Of a DNA stretch of 64,000 nucleotides, positions 1-10,289 are shown piece after piece (within the stretch, counting starts at the first letter, position 1; each line of letters begins with the position of its first letter). The DNA is from Rossellomorea aquimaris. GTDB taxonomy: Bacteria > Bacillota > Bacilli > Bacillales > Bacillaceae_B. Below the pieces are notes generated by a model. The model saw only the letters and a program-made list of their open reading frames with translations. It did no database searches and had not been told where the DNA came from. The position numbers and the translations under genes were made by a program. Location of the stretch: contig NZ_VTEX01000004.1 in the NCBI RefSeq assembly GCF_008180865.1, positions 124,001-188,000 of the forward strand, read 5' to 3'.

Positions 1-1088
1 GCAATCGCTTCGTCCAATGCATTGGTATGAAGCGATTGCGTATGACCCATAGCAGCCGCGTGGGCCTCAAGTAATGTACGAATGACATTATTATACGGAT
101 CCTGCTCCGTTAAGCTCCAACCGGACGTTTGGGAGTGGGTTCTGAGCGCCAACGATTTCGGATTACCAGGACCGAATGTTTTCATCATTTTCGCCCAAAT
201 TCTCCGCGCCGCCCTCATTTTGGCGACTTCCATGAAATAATTCATGCCAATCGCCCAGAAGAATGATAGTCTTGGTGCAAAGGAGTCGATATCGATCCCT
301 GCCTGGAGACCTGTACGAACATACTCAAGACCATCTGCCAGCGTATAAGCAAGCTCAATATCGGCAGGCGCTCCCGCTTCTTGCATATGATACCCGGAGA
401 TACTGATGCTATTAAACTTCGGCATATGTTTGGACGTATACTCAAAGATGTCTGCAATTATCTTCATGGATGTTTCAGGAGGATAAATATAGGTGTTCCT
501 CACCATATACTCTTTTAAAATATCATTTTGAATCGTACCGGACAGCTTCTCCTGCGAAACTCCCTGTTCTTCTGCCGTGACGATATAAAATGCAAGGATG
601 GGCAGCACCGCTCCGTTCATCGTCATGGAAACAGACATTTGATCAAGAGGTATTCCATCAAACAGAATCTTCATATCCAGGATCGAATCGATGGCGACTC
701 CCGCTTTTCCTACATCCCCTACCACCCGGGGATGATCGGAATCATAGCCACGATGAGTAGCTAAATCAAAAGCGACAGACAGACCTTTCTGCCCCATACT
801 TAGGTTTCTTCTATAAAAGGCATTGCTTTCTTCTGCTGTTGAAAATCCTGCATACTGCCTTACCGTCCAAGGACGATTCACATACATGGTCGGGTACGGT
901 CCCCTTGTATAAGGAGCCAAGCCTGGGAGGTCTTCTCCATGGGATATATCCTTTGAGTCCTCTTCTGAATAAAGAGATTTAATGACGATCTTCTCATTTG
1001 TTTCATAGGTGCTGCCTGTTAGAGAACCATCATTCGTTCTCACTTCTTTCGAATAAGGGTTGATTTCTTGCCAATCAGGCTTTGTCAT
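1..1088 (-). CDS. mutB: methylmalonyl-CoA mutase large subunit (N-terminal part; cut by window edge)
   Basis: This is the first ~362 codons of the catalytic subunit of methylmalonyl-CoA mutase, which interconverts methylmalonyl-CoA and succinyl-CoA in propionate and branched-chain catabolism. The frame is open from the ATG at 1088 (reading M-T-K-P-D-W-Q) to the window edge. The substrate-binding TIM-barrel signature ([37 protein letters not shown]) is clear, as is the [15 protein letters not shown] region. The C-terminal cobalamin-binding domain lies outside the window. The start overlaps the 3' end of the small-subunit gene by 14 bases, so the two are translationally coupled. Family assignment is firm; completeness cannot be judged. 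Confidence 0.95.
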   Translation of the reverse strand, partial: MTKPDWQEINPYSKEVRTNDGSLTGSTYETNEKIVIKSLYSEEDSKDISHGEDLPGLAPYTRGPYPTMYVNRPWTVRQYAGFSTAEESNAFYRRNLSMGQKGLSVAFDLATHRGYDSDHPRVVGDVGKAGVAIDSILDMKILFDGIPLDQMSVSMTMNGAVLPILAFYIVTAEEQGVSQEKLSGTIQNDILKEYMVRNTYIYPPETSMKIIADIFEYTSKHMPKFNSISISGYHMQEAGAPADIELAYTLADGLEYVRTGLQAGIDIDSFAPRLSFFWAIGMNYFMEVAKMRAARRIWAKMMKTFGPGNPKSLALRTHSQTSGWSLTEQDPYNNVIRTLLEAHAAAMGHTQSLHTNALDEAI

Positions 1089-2856
1089 TGTCAGTTCCCT
1101 CCTCCCAGATGGTTAATAGGTCATCTACTTTTTTCAGTATGTTTTGCTTGTTGTAAATGGATCCATTCAGTCCTAAACGAACCCACTCATGCTCATCAGG
1201 TATTTTCCCTGCTGCGTCAATCACAATGGTCGAATCAATATGATGAATGGACTCAATCAGCATAGGCAGTTTGTCTTGATATTCTTCCTCTGTTCCACAA
1301 ACACAATAGTATGGATAACGGGTTTCTTCCACAAATTGAAGTATATCTTCCTTAGAGAAGCACTCTTTACTTTGATTCGCATGAATGCCCCCCGTCGCTA
1401 AAAATCCTTTTACAAAATCAGCCCTGGGCTTATGGGTTTTCAGCTTTCCTAACCCTATTAAACCTGCCACCGGTTTACTTCTCAGCTTATGTGTCCTTTC
1501 TCTTAATCTTTCAAAAGGAAGAGACAATCGCTCACCCACATTATTAGATGATGGAGTTTGATATGTCTCCTCAAGATTTGAATAGATGTTTGTCCCGATC
1601 ATCGAGTTTTTTCTTGTGGCTAAATCATGAATACGTGACTCTCTCACTCTATTTATTTTTTCATTAATGGAACCATTTTTCAGACAGACAAGAATTCCCC
1701 CATCTCCATCGACCTGTTGAAATTCCTTCCATGCAAGCTTACCTACCTCTTCTGATAACCATTCCACATAATAAGAACCGCCCCCAGGGTCGACCACTTT
1801 ATCCAAATGAGCTTCTTCCCCAAGGATCAGTTGCGTATTCCGGGCAATTCTCTCAGAAAACCCGTTCACTTCCCCACTCACTTCATTGAATGGAGCAACA
1901 AGAAGATAATCCACCCCTGCAAGAATGGCAGAAAACGCTTCTCCTCCCCCGCGAAGCATATTGACATACGGATCGAGTGTGGATTTGTTCAATTGAGACG
2001 TTTCCGCACTGCAGCTGACCGAATGAGCGATCGCTTGTTCTGAAAGTCCATAAGACGATAATACTTCTTGCCACAATTTCTTAAAGGCTCTGATTTTGGC
2101 TATTTCCATAAAGAAATGGCTGCCTACTGAAAAGTGAAAATGCATTTTCCCAGCAATCTTTTCTATAGTCCATCCTTTTTCCTGAAGTGTTTCAATATAA
2201 GCGACCCCTTCACTCAGGCCGTATGCCAATTCCTGCGTGGCACTTCCTCCACTATTATGATACTGGGCAGAATTAATGATTATGGTCTTCAGATTAGGCA
2301 GATGCTCATCTACGTCTTTTACAACCTCCAACCAATCTACAAACTGCTCCCGATTTTCATTTATTGGATCAAAGCCCATTACACCTTTGATTTCCCTCAG
2401 TTCAGGAATTTCCATCATTCGCTGAATAGAGAGTGCTGTCTTTTTTTCAATGGAAAAGACAGGAGTCTCTAACCCAACGACTTCTTTTATAAATTGGTGG
2501 AAGCCTTCTCTTATGTCTAAGTCACCTACTTGAAATGAAACACAGTTCTGTCCCCGGGATAATGCATCCTTCATTGCAGAAGTGAGTTCTTCCCAAGTGC
2601 CCCTTTTGACCGGTTGAGCGATGAACCATTTTGGAGCACTCTCCAATTTCCCTTGAACATTAGGGATATAAGCATTCACCCTATCCACTCCAGGTAAATC
2701 TTCTTTCGTGTATAACGGTTTAAGTTCAATATTTTCATAGGTTTTCGTATGTAAGGAACGAATCCCTTTCCCTTTTAACGCTATCTCAGCTGCTTCTTGC
2801 CATTCGGTAAGTGTTCGTCGACTGAATGATTGTTCTTTCATATCATTAAGCTTCAT
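1075..2856 (-). CDS. mutA: methylmalonyl-CoA mutase small subunit
   Basis: A 593-residue protein homologous to the barrel domain of the catalytic subunit. It is the non-catalytic partner of the heterodimeric enzyme. The barrel part is recognisable ([65 protein letters not shown]). The C-terminal domain lacks a D-x-H-x-x-G cobalamin ligand motif, as expected for small subunits. The start at 2856 has a good ribosome-binding site (AAAGAGGGG). It is the first gene of an operon with the large subunit, with a sigma-A-like promoter and a cre site upstream. Its place beyond the bkd operon suits it to process propionyl-CoA from valine and isoleucine breakdown (inference). Confidence 0.93.
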   Translation of the reverse strand: MKLNDMKEQSFSRRTLTEWQEAAEIALKGKGIRSLHTKTYENIELKPLYTKEDLPGVDRVNAYIPNVQGKLESAPKWFIAQPVKRGTWEELTSAMKDALSRGQNCVSFQVGDLDIREGFHQFIKEVVGLETPVFSIEKKTALSIQRMMEIPELREIKGVMGFDPINENREQFVDWLEVVKDVDEHLPNLKTIIINSAQYHNSGGSATQELAYGLSEGVAYIETLQEKGWTIEKIAGKMHFHFSVGSHFFMEIAKIRAFKKLWQEVLSSYGLSEQAIAHSVSCSAETSQLNKSTLDPYVNMLRGGGEAFSAILAGVDYLLVAPFNEVSGEVNGFSERIARNTQLILGEEAHLDKVVDPGGGSYYVEWLSEEVGKLAWKEFQQVDGDGGILVCLKNGSINEKINRVRESRIHDLATRKNSMIGTNIYSNLEETYQTPSSNNVGERLSLPFERLRERTHKLRSKPVAGLIGLGKLKTHKPRADFVKGFLATGGIHANQSKECFSKEDILQFVEETRYPYYCVCGTEEEYQDKLPMLIESIHHIDSTIVIDAAGKIPDEHEWVRLGLNGSIYNKQNILKKVDDLLTIWEEGTDNDKA

Positions 2857-2882
2857 AGTACCCCTCTTTCGACCTGCATGAT

Positions 2883-2896
2883 TGTAATCGTTTACA
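2883..2896. promoter_or_regulatory. cre site (CcpA box) in the mutA leader
   Basis: The 14-mer TGTAATCGTTTACA is an exact fit to the catabolite-responsive element consensus TGWAANCGNTNWCA. It lies 27 bases upstream of the mutA start and about 70 bases downstream of the predicted transcription start. That position suits CcpA acting as a roadblock, so repression of the mutase operon by preferred carbon sources is predicted. Confidence 0.75.
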
Positions 2897-2955
2897 TTTA
2901 CATCTGAAGAACTTCACTTAACTAGCATGAGTGCACATTGAACATTCGAAATGTT

Positions 2956-3001
2956 TATACTAATACTATTTTAGTATATAAAAGAAAACGTATTTCTTCA
3001 A
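2956..3001 (-). promoter_or_regulatory. sigma-A-like promoter of mutA-mutB with overlapping inverted repeat
   Basis: On the minus strand a -35 TTGAAG (2996-3001) and a -10 TATACT (2973-2978) are separated by 17 bases. An inverted repeat, TATACTAA / TTAGTATA (2956-2963 and 2971-2978), overlaps the -10 and start region and could be a repressor operator. A second short dyad, ACATT-CGA-AATGT, lies at 2942-2954. Promoter call is moderate; the operator role is inference. Confidence 0.55.
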
Positions 3002-3020
3002 TCTCTCTGGTAAATGAATC

Positions 3021-3054
3021 AAAAAAGAAAGAAGAGTCGACGGGGTCGACTCTT
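3021..3054 (-). terminator. Rho-independent terminator of the S8 protease gene
   Basis: A perfect 10-bp stem, AAGAGTCGAC/GTCGACTCTT, with a three-base loop. On the minus strand it is followed by a T-rich run. It lies just after the protease stop codon. Confidence 0.85.
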
Positions 3055-3067
3055 CCTCCCTTAAGCT

Positions 3068-6000
3068 TTATTTCTTTGTATTGATATACAATTTACCTTC
3101 TGCACGTTTCGTTGTGACATTTCCATAATCATCGGAAATCTTCACTTCAATAAGTGCTCCAGGTGCCTTTACATTGGAAGTGGCTGTGTAGTAACCGACG
3201 TAGTGACCTTCTGATGTTTCCATCATTGGAAGCTCATTTGCGTTTGTTACTTGGGATCGTGCATTTGTCAGTGGCATTTGGATGACAAATGTGGCATCTA
3301 ATCCAGGCTCACTGTCAAATTCGATTTTAACCGATTCACCTTTCTTCAGCTCTTTATCTTCAGAAGGAAGAAGATTTTCAACTGCGATGTCACCAAATTT
3401 AGCAAAGACTGTCACGCTTTGTTTCTTTTTGTTTCCAGCTTTATCTTTCGCTACTACCTGTATGACATTTTCTCCTTCATCCAGAAGCAGTCTATGACTG
3501 AACTGTCCATCACTTACAGAAGCTTTCTCGCCATTAACTTTTACCCAGGCAAGGTTTTCATCGACAATCGTTCCTTCTACGGTGATGGCTTCACGATTCG
3601 TTTTCATGCCTTCTTTCGGAGACGTGATGGCAAGCTCAGGCTTCACTTGATCAAGGGTGATGGTTACAGGCTCAGATGGTCCCGTCATCCCTTGCTCGGT
3701 TGCTGCTTTCGCTGTAATCGAATTCTCTCCATCATGTAATGAAACATCTGCAGAGAAGGTACCATCTTCCATCGTTTCTGCTGTTGCCACTTCTTCGTCT
3801 CCATTAAAGAGGTGGACCGTTGTGGTCGGGGCAGAAGTCCCTTCAACGGTAACCGACTCCTTATTTGTAAATGATTTATCTTTCGGTGATGTGATGACTG
3901 GTGCAGTGACTTCATAATTCACTGTTGCACGAATCATATAGTTCCCTTCATCTTCTGGTGCTAGTGACCATGCACCTCCGACGAATTGCCAGCTTCTTGC
4001 GGCATATTCGCCATCTTCATCTGTTCCAAGCCCTGGTGCATTCGGATTTGGAGCTGATTGAATGTAAACCATGTAGAAATCGCCGTCTACCATGATGCCA
4101 TGCTGGCTTAGGTCTACATGTGTCCATTCCCCGTTACGTAAAGCAGTTCCATCAAACGGACCGGCTACTTTCTTACCAGGAGCGCCATCTGGACCAGATG
4201 CATCATAAACGGCAACTTGGAATTCTGTTCCACCCGGTACTGGCCATTCTGTATCCCAGAAGCGGAATAACCCGCCTGTAACCAATGCTGTTTCATTGCC
4301 TTCTTCAAGAGACATTTTCACAGCCCAGCCATTACCTGCATCATAGAATGCACGTGCGTTTTCAGCTGTTCCATCATCGTAACCAATTTCACCGGGATAT
4401 CCGATGAAAGGCTCTAATGAAACATCGGCATTTGTTGCTTCTCCACCTTCAACTGTTACAGTCATTTCCTTACTATAGTAGTAAGGTGCAACTACTTTAA
4501 GGGTGTACTCACCTTCATATGCCTCCAGCTCATATTCACCATTTTCATTCGTTTCTACCGGCTCTACAACAGCATCTTCAAGTAAGAAGACAGTAGCTCC
4601 CTCAACCGGTTCTCCAGAAATTTCATTTGTGACTGTTCCCGTAATATTCCCTTGAGGAATTTCTTCAAGGGTAAAATTGGCGTTAGATGTCTGATCTGCT
4701 TCAATCGTTACACTTTGTGTTTCAGATCTGAATCCATAGGTTGATGCTTGCAGCGTAAACTCACCGGCTGCATGAGTCATTTCGTACGATCCATCGGCAG
4801 GGTTCGTATATACCGAACGTCCCGTTTCCAGTACGCTTACTTCCGCTTGCAATGGAAGCAGCACCGGCCCTGGTACGTTTCCTTCTACCGGAGTTTCTTT
4901 GCTTACATGTTTCGCCATTTTGATTTTATTCGGATTTACACTCGGTTTCTTTGAAACAGATGATGACTTCTCATCCTTCGATTTCAATCCAAGGTTCATC
5001 TTTTTAGCTGGAAGAATCGATTCTCCACTTAGCTTAACGTCATCGATATACCAGCCTTGTTTCACGACACTACCATCAGTTGTAACATTAAATGCGATGT
5101 AGATGCGCTGACCGGCATATTGACTCAGATCCACTTCTCCGTCGACCCAGCCATCCGTATTCCCGTTGACACGAAGGGCCTGCGTCCACTCTTCACCATC
5201 TGTGGATACAAACACATGACCATAATCATAGTTTCTTTCAAGCTCATGCCACTGCTTGAATTGTAAGAAGCTATTCCCTTCAGGTAAATCGATCGGAGGC
5301 ATTTGTAAGGACATGTTGGCACTGTTGTCATACGTACCATCCAGACTTGTTGCATATACCTTTTCTCCTGAAGTAGCGGCACCTGGACCATTAACCGGTA
5401 CACCCCACTCCCAGCTGTTTCCTGGGCCGTAAGAATTCCAGCCACTTGGAGAAGACTCAAAGTCCTGCTCATATCCGACTGTGATTCCCGGAAGAAGAGT
5501 GACAGAATAGGCATCCGTTTCTACTTCATTTCCGCCAAAGTCCATTGCCGACCATTTATAAGTAACACTTTCTCCTGTCAGTGCTTCTCCAGGAATGATC
5601 GCCTCATAAGTTCCTGATTTATAGTCACCTGAAGATCTTGTTGCTTCAACAGATTCCCAAGCGCCATCCTGATTTTGATAATGTAATGAAACATTCGTTA
5701 CACTCACATTATCATTTGCTTCCGCTTGTAGTGGCAGATTCATTCCTTCAAATGCTTCACCAGGGGCTTCATGACTGATTACTGGAGCTTCAGAGTCATC
5801 CCCTTCTTTTGAAACTTGCCCTTCTACTTTTCCAATACCGCTCATTACGGATGAAACGGCATCGAATGCGTTAACCAAGCCATGACCATATCCATTATTA
5901 GGTGTTTCAGGGAAGGTACCGTCTGTCAATGGAACAGCCGTTGACATTAAGATTTCTTCCATTTCATCAACCGTCAAACTTGCATCCGCTTGTCTCAATA

Positions 6001-7417
6001 ATGCTGCAACTGCAGAGACGTGAGGACCCGCCATTGATGTACCATTCCATCCGCCTTCGTAGTTACTTCCCGGTACTGAAGAGCGAATATTCACTCCCGG
6101 TGCGGAAATTTCAGGTTTAACTTCCTCGTAAGGAGAAGGACCCTGCAGCGAGAAACTTCCAAGGTTGTCATTAATATCCGTTGCACCCGTTGCAAATGAC
6201 TCAGGGTAATTTGCAGGTGTAGCAATTGAACCCGGGCCTCCAGGATTAAATAATGTTGTATTACCAGCAGAGAACTCAGGGAATATTTCTGCCGCTCTCC
6301 ATGCGTTCACCATATCCCGGTACCACTCATCAAGACCGGGACCCCCACCCCATGAGTTATTGACAACATCTGGAGCCATCTCGGGATGCGGGTTGCCCTC
6401 AGCATCCTTAGGAGCAAGAATCCATTCTCCCGCTTCCAACAAATCAACATCTGTTCCTCCATCTGCCGTGAATGCTTTTACAGCAATCCATTTTGCTCCC
6501 GGAGCGACGCCGATCTGATTGCTGCCGGCAGGTTCTGAACCAACCATTGTTCCTGTAACATGCGTACCGTGTCCTTGATCATCATAAGGTGCACTTTGCC
6601 CTGCTGTTGCATCAAACCAGCTGAATTCATGATCAGGGGCATCAGGATTTTGAGGATCATATCCTCTGTATTTTTCCTGTAAAGCCGGATGATTCCATTG
6701 AACACCTGTATCAATCGATGCTACAACGGTTCCAGCTCCATCAATTCCCATATCCCAAACCGCCGGTGCACCAACTCTGTCAATATTCCATTCAATCGAT
6801 GCCGGACTGTTTTGGACTTCTTTTTCTGCAACGCTAGCTGAATCTTCAACTTTTGCCGGTTGAATGAGCTGACGCGTTTCATTCGGCAAGATTTTCTCAA
6901 CTTCAGCAAATGTTGAAATTTTATCCATTACCTCTTTTGTGGAAGTAACGGCCATTCCGTTTACAACGTAGAAATCTTTTATTTCCTTTACTGCACCGGA
7001 CTTTTTTTGTTTCGTTAAGTATTCTTTCACTTCTGCTTGAGATTCAAGGGCCGTGGCACGAAGCTCGGAAACGACCATATTTCGCTTCAGTAATTTTTTG
7101 CTGTTAGCAGACAGCTTCTGTTTTTTCGCTTTTTCAGCCGCGCTCTTAGCTACAGCCTTCGTATCAAGCTGCTCCTTGAACTTCACTAAGTATGTGACGT
7201 GCTTATCTTTCTTGAATTGATCATGTAGTTTCGATGTGATCTTTGATTGTGGACTTACCTTTGCGCTATCGCTTGCTGAAGTGGATGGTTTTTCTTTAGC
7301 CAAAGCTGATTGTGAGGTATTCGCTGCCCCTGCATTGAATGGAAATAATAATGGGACAAACATTACTAAGGTGAGTACAATGGATAACCATCTTGCTTTA
7401 CGCTTTCTACGTGTCAT
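3068..7417 (-). CDS. bpr: secreted multidomain subtilisin-family protease (bacillopeptidase F type)
   Basis: A 1449-residue exported serine protease, close to the length of B. subtilis Bpr. It has a signal peptide (R/K-rich start, hydrophobic stretch ~11-25, NAGA-A cleavage region ~31) and an inhibitor I9-type propeptide (~75-185). The S8 catalytic domain (~205-520) has D236 in ASIDTGV, H283 in GHGTHVTG, N386 in SAGN and S461 in GTSMAGP. Downstream come an Ig-like segment, a MAM/M6-type beta domain (~645-820), carboxypeptidase-regulatory-like repeats (~890-1000), a further beta domain and two Ig-like repeats (ITSPKD, ITSPKEG). No LPxTG anchor is seen, so it is likely released to the medium. 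The ribosome-binding site GGGAGG supports the ATG at 7417. It is a single-gene unit with its own terminator. Confidence 0.9.
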   Translation of the reverse strand: MTRRKRKARWLSIVLTLVMFVPLLFPFNAGAANTSQSALAKEKPSTSASDSAKVSPQSKITSKLHDQFKKDKHVTYLVKFKEQLDTKAVAKSAAEKAKKQKLSANSKKLLKRNMVVSELRATALESQAEVKEYLTKQKKSGAVKEIKDFYVVNGMAVTSTKEVMDKISTFAEVEKILPNETRQLIQPAKVEDSASVAEKEVQNSPASIEWNIDRVGAPAVWDMGIDGAGTVVASIDTGVQWNHPALQEKYRGYDPQNPDAPDHEFSWFDATAGQSAPYDDQGHGTHVTGTMVGSEPAGSNQIGVAPGAKWIAVKAFTADGGTDVDLLEAGEWILAPKDAEGNPHPEMAPDVVNNSWGGGPGLDEWYRDMVNAWRAAEIFPEFSAGNTTLFNPGGPGSIATPANYPESFATGATDINDNLGSFSLQGPSPYEEVKPEISAPGVNIRSSVPGSNYEGGWNGTSMAGPHVSAVAALLRQADASLTVDEMEEILMSTAVPLTDGTFPETPNNGYGHGLVNAFDAVSSVMSGIGKVEGQVSKEGDDSEAPVISHEAPGEAFEGMNLPLQAEANDNVSVTNVSLHYQNQDGAWESVEATRSSGDYKSGTYEAIIPGEALTGESVTYKWSAMDFGGNEVETDAYSVTLLPGITVGYEQDFESSPSGWNSYGPGNSWEWGVPVNGPGAATSGEKVYATSLDGTYDNSANMSLQMPPIDLPEGNSFLQFKQWHELERNYDYGHVFVSTDGEEWTQALRVNGNTDGWVDGEVDLSQYAGQRIYIAFNVTTDGSVVKQGWYIDDVKLSGESILPAKKMNLGLKSKDEKSSSVSKKPSVNPNKIKMAKHVSKETPVEGNVPGPVLLPLQAEVSVLETGRSVYTNPADGSYEMTHAAGEFTLQASTYGFRSETQSVTIEADQTSNANFTLEEIPQGNITGTVTNEISGEPVEGATVFLLEDAVVEPVETNENGEYELEAYEGEYTLKVVAPYYYSKEMTVTVEGGEATNADVSLEPFIGYPGEIGYDDGTAENARAFYDAGNGWAVKMSLEEGNETALVTGGLFRFWDTEWPVPGGTEFQVAVYDASGPDGAPGKKVAGPFDGTALRNGEWTHVDLSQHGIMVDGDFYMVYIQSAPNPNAPGLGTDEDGEYAARSWQFVGGAWSLAPEDEGNYMIRATVNYEVTAPVITSPKDKSFTNKESVTVEGTSAPTTTVHLFNGDEEVATAETMEDGTFSADVSLHDGENSITAKAATEQGMTGPSEPVTITLDQVKPELAITSPKEGMKTNREAITVEGTIVDENLAWVKVNGEKASVSDGQFSHRLLLDEGENVIQVVAKDKAGNKKKQSVTVFAKFGDIAVENLLPSEDKELKKGESVKIEFDSEPGLDATFVIQMPLTNARSQVTNANELPMMETSEGHYVGYYTATSNVKAPGALIEVKISDDYGNVTTKRAEGKLYINTKK

Positions 7418-7884
7418 CTAATTCCCTCCCAGTAATTTTAGATTCCTTCAGTAAACCCGACACCTCCCTGATTCACTACTTGGAAAAAAGTAGGTTCTAA
7501 ACCAAAGATAACCAAGTGGTAATGTAAAATTTGTAAGTTTATGTCGGATTAAATCTGAATATTCGGAAATTAATAAAAAAGTCACCTTCTCGCATATTTC
7601 ATGTATGCATATAGTCACACAGATAATATAACTACAGGAATATTTTGGATTGCGATGCACATCTCATAGGTTAAAAGGAGGGAGTACCCCCAACATTTCG
7701 TACTAAGCAGGAAATAAATGAGAAAGAAGACATAGGAGGGAATTTAATCTTGTAAGTACTCGGAAAACGACCTATAAATCGTAAAAAAATTATTTACGGG
7801 ATATTCTTCCAGTTATAATTTTCCTTTTTTTCCTGAATTCTTGGGCCTACCATTTTGTTTTATAATCCTTTCTATCCAGAAGCA
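7418..7884. other. intergenic stretch upstream of the protease, no gene seen
   Basis: About 470 bases between the protease start and the terminator of the bkd operon. The minus-strand reading frame at 7448-7660 lacks a ribosome-binding site and family resemblance and is not called. The stretch presumably holds the protease promoter, but I cannot assign one with confidence. Confidence 0.5.
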
Positions 7885-7922
7885 GAAAAAAACAAGGACC
7901 AACCACCCAGGGTCAGTCCTTG
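7885..7922 (-). terminator. terminator of the bkd operon
   Basis: On the minus strand AAGGACTGACC pairs with GGTTGGTCCTT (small internal mismatch). A long T-run follows, directly after the bkdB stop. Confidence 0.8.
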
Positions 7923-7929
7923 TCACTAT

Positions 7930-9249
7930 TTAATAGACAGATGTATTTTCTTTTGATGTATTTTCTAAGATTTCTTTCACCCGCTGCAAGAATCTTCCGC
8001 ATACCAATCCGTCAAGAACACGGTGATCAAGTGACATACACAGGTTCACCATATCACGAACTGCGATCATCCCGTTGTTCATGACAACTGGACGCTTCAC
8101 AATCGACTCCACTTGAAGGATCGCTGCTTGAGGATAATTTATGATACCCATCGATTGTACTGAACCAAATGACCCGGTATTGTTAACTGTAAATGTGCCT
8201 CCCTGCATATCTTGAGAAGTTAATTTACCGCTGCGGACTTTTCCGGCAAGCTCAGTAATTTCTCTTGCAATTCCTTTGATCGTCTTTTCGTCTGCATTTT
8301 TGATCACAGGCACATAAAGTGCATCATCAGTGGCCACTGCAATGGAAAGATTGATGTCTTTCTTTTGAACAATTTTGTCGCCTGCCCACATAGAGTTGAT
8401 TTGCGGATACTCTTTAAGAGCTTGCGCTACAGCTTTCACAAAGAATGCGAAGAATGTCAGATTAAAACCTTCACGCTGCTTGAATTCCGTTTTTAGTGAG
8501 TTTCTATAATCAACAAGATTTGTAACATCCACTTCCATCATCGTCCATGCGTGAGGAGCTTCATGCTTGCTTCGAACCATGTTGGATGCGATGGCTTTAC
8601 GAATTCCCGAAACCGGGATTTCAATATCACCAGGTACAACAGGAACGTTCGCTGCAGGTGCGGATTGCTTGGCAGGTTGTTGAACAGCTTGCTCTTTCAC
8701 TGGCGCTTGCTGAGGAGCCTGATCTTCGGCCTTAGGCGCCTGAGCCTCTCCTGCTTTTGGAATATTACCTGACTCAATGACCTTCTTAAGATCTTTACGA
8801 GTGATACGTCCGCCGTTTCCAGTGCCTTCCACTTGATTCAGGTCAATATCGTGCTCTTGAGATAGCTTTAATACTGCCGGAGAATACCTTGCTTTATTCC
8901 CACTATCTTTACTTGGAGCATTCCTTTTAGTTGCTGATTGAGTTGTTTCATCCGCATCTTCCATAGGCTCTTCTTTCGGAGTTTCTTCAACAGGTGCAGA
9001 ACCTTCACCTTCCACTTCAATCGAACAAATGATTTCTCCGACTTCAAGAGTGTCTCCTTCATCAGCAATTAAATCTTTAATGGTACCCGTAAAGGATGAT
9101 GGTACCTCTGCATTTACTTTATCCGTTTGAACTTCCGCAATCGGGTCATATTTATTGACGGTATCACCAGGTGAAACCAACCATTTACTTATTGTACCTT
9201 CTGTAACACTTTCCCCTAGCTGAGGCATTTTCATATTTTCTATACCCAA
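7930..9249 (-). CDS. bkdB: branched-chain alpha-keto acid dehydrogenase E2 (lipoamide acyltransferase)
   Basis: A 439-residue E2 core of the branched-chain 2-oxo acid dehydrogenase. It moves acyl groups from E1 to CoA, giving isobutyryl-, isovaleryl- and 2-methylbutyryl-CoA, the precursors of branched fatty acids. Order of domains: lipoyl domain (~5-80, lipoyl lysine in the QTDKVNAEV motif), acidic linker, peripheral subunit-binding domain (~115-155, YSPAVLKLSQEHDIDL), Ala/Pro/Gln-rich linker, and catalytic domain (~210-430) ending in the active-site motif DHRVLDGLVCGRF. The start is a TTG at 9249, placed 7 bases after AAGGAGGG. It is the last gene of the bkd operon, 42 bases after bkdAB. Confidence 0.95.
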   Translation of the reverse strand: MGIENMKMPQLGESVTEGTISKWLVSPGDTVNKYDPIAEVQTDKVNAEVPSSFTGTIKDLIADEGDTLEVGEIICSIEVEGEGSAPVEETPKEEPMEDADETTQSATKRNAPSKDSGNKARYSPAVLKLSQEHDIDLNQVEGTGNGGRITRKDLKKVIESGNIPKAGEAQAPKAEDQAPQQAPVKEQAVQQPAKQSAPAANVPVVPGDIEIPVSGIRKAIASNMVRSKHEAPHAWTMMEVDVTNLVDYRNSLKTEFKQREGFNLTFFAFFVKAVAQALKEYPQINSMWAGDKIVQKKDINLSIAVATDDALYVPVIKNADEKTIKGIAREITELAGKVRSGKLTSQDMQGGTFTVNNTGSFGSVQSMGIINYPQAAILQVESIVKRPVVMNNGMIAVRDMVNLCMSLDHRVLDGLVCGRFLQRVKEILENTSKENTSVY

Positions 9250-9291
9250 TGAGGAACCCTCCTTACTGTTGAGTTTAATTGGTTTTTCTGA

Positions 9292-10275
9292 TTAAAATTC
9301 TGCAAGTTCACGCATTGCTTTTTCTACTTTATCCGGGTTGATCATAAAGTATTTTTCCATTGTTGGCGCATACGGCATTGAAGGAACGTCAGGACCAGCA
9401 AGTCGTTTGATTGGAGCATCAAGCTCGAATAAACAATTTTCAGCGATAATCGCAGAAACCTCACCCATGATGCTTCCTTCTTTATTGTCTTCTGTCACGA
9501 GCAGAACTTTCCCTGTTTTAGAAGCTGCTTCAATGATCGCTTCTTTATCTAATGGATAGATTGTACGTAAATCCAGGATGTGCGCCTCAATTCCGTCTTG
9601 GGCAAGCTTTTCTGCTGCCTGAAGAGCAAAGTGAACACACAAGCCATATGTGATGACTGTGATGTCTTCCCCTTCACGCTTCACGTCTGCTTTTCCGATT
9701 GGAAGAGTATAATCATCATCAGGTACTTCTCCTTTAATTAGACGGTAAGCACGTTTGTGTTCGAAGAATAATACTGGATCTTCGTCACGGATCGCCGCTT
9801 TCAGCAAGCCTTTCACATCATAAGGAGTAGAAGGCATGACTATTTTCAATCCAGGCTGATTAGCGAAAACCGCCTCAACGGATTGAGAGTGATAAAGTGC
9901 TCCGTGAACTCCACCACCGTATGGAGCACGAATAACCATCGGACAGCTCCAATCATTATTCGAGCGATAACGAATACGTGATGCTTCAGAAATGATTTGG
10001 TTCACAGCAGGCATGATAAAATCAGCAAACTGCATTTCTGCAATCGGTCTCATACCATACATGGCAGCTCCGATTCCAACTCCGGCAATAGCTGATTCTG
10101 CAAGTGGTGTATCGATGACGCGGTCTTCTCCAAATTGATCATACAATCCGTGAGTCGCTTTGAAAACTCCACCTTTTTTCCCTACGTCTTCTCCAAGAAC
10201 GAATACTTTCTCATCACGTTCCATTTCTTCTCTAATGGCCATTGTTACGGCATCAATGTATGAAATTACTGGCAT
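9292..10275 (-). CDS. bkdAB: branched-chain alpha-keto acid dehydrogenase E1 beta subunit
   Basis: A 327-residue transketolase-like pyrimidine-domain protein. With the alpha subunit it forms the thiamine-diphosphate-dependent E1 that decarboxylates the 2-oxo acids of valine, leucine and isoleucine. Recognisable segments include GEDVGKKGGVFKATHGL near the N terminus, DTPLAESAIAGVGIGAAM, RAPYGGGVHGALYHSQSVEA and the C-terminal transketolase domain (LLVTEDNKEGSIMGEV). Full family length. It lies 14 bases downstream of bkdAA in the operon. Confidence 0.95.
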   Translation of the reverse strand: MPVISYIDAVTMAIREEMERDEKVFVLGEDVGKKGGVFKATHGLYDQFGEDRVIDTPLAESAIAGVGIGAAMYGMRPIAEMQFADFIMPAVNQIISEASRIRYRSNNDWSCPMVIRAPYGGGVHGALYHSQSVEAVFANQPGLKIVMPSTPYDVKGLLKAAIRDEDPVLFFEHKRAYRLIKGEVPDDDYTLPIGKADVKREGEDITVITYGLCVHFALQAAEKLAQDGIEAHILDLRTIYPLDKEAIIEAASKTGKVLLVTEDNKEGSIMGEVSAIIAENCLFELDAPIKRLAGPDVPSMPYAPTMEKYFMINPDKVEKAMRELAEF

Positions 10276-10289
10276 GATTGAATTCCCCC

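Noticed and set aside
7448..7660. A 70-codon minus-strand frame upstream of the protease
   Set aside because: No ribosome-binding site and no recognisable protein features.
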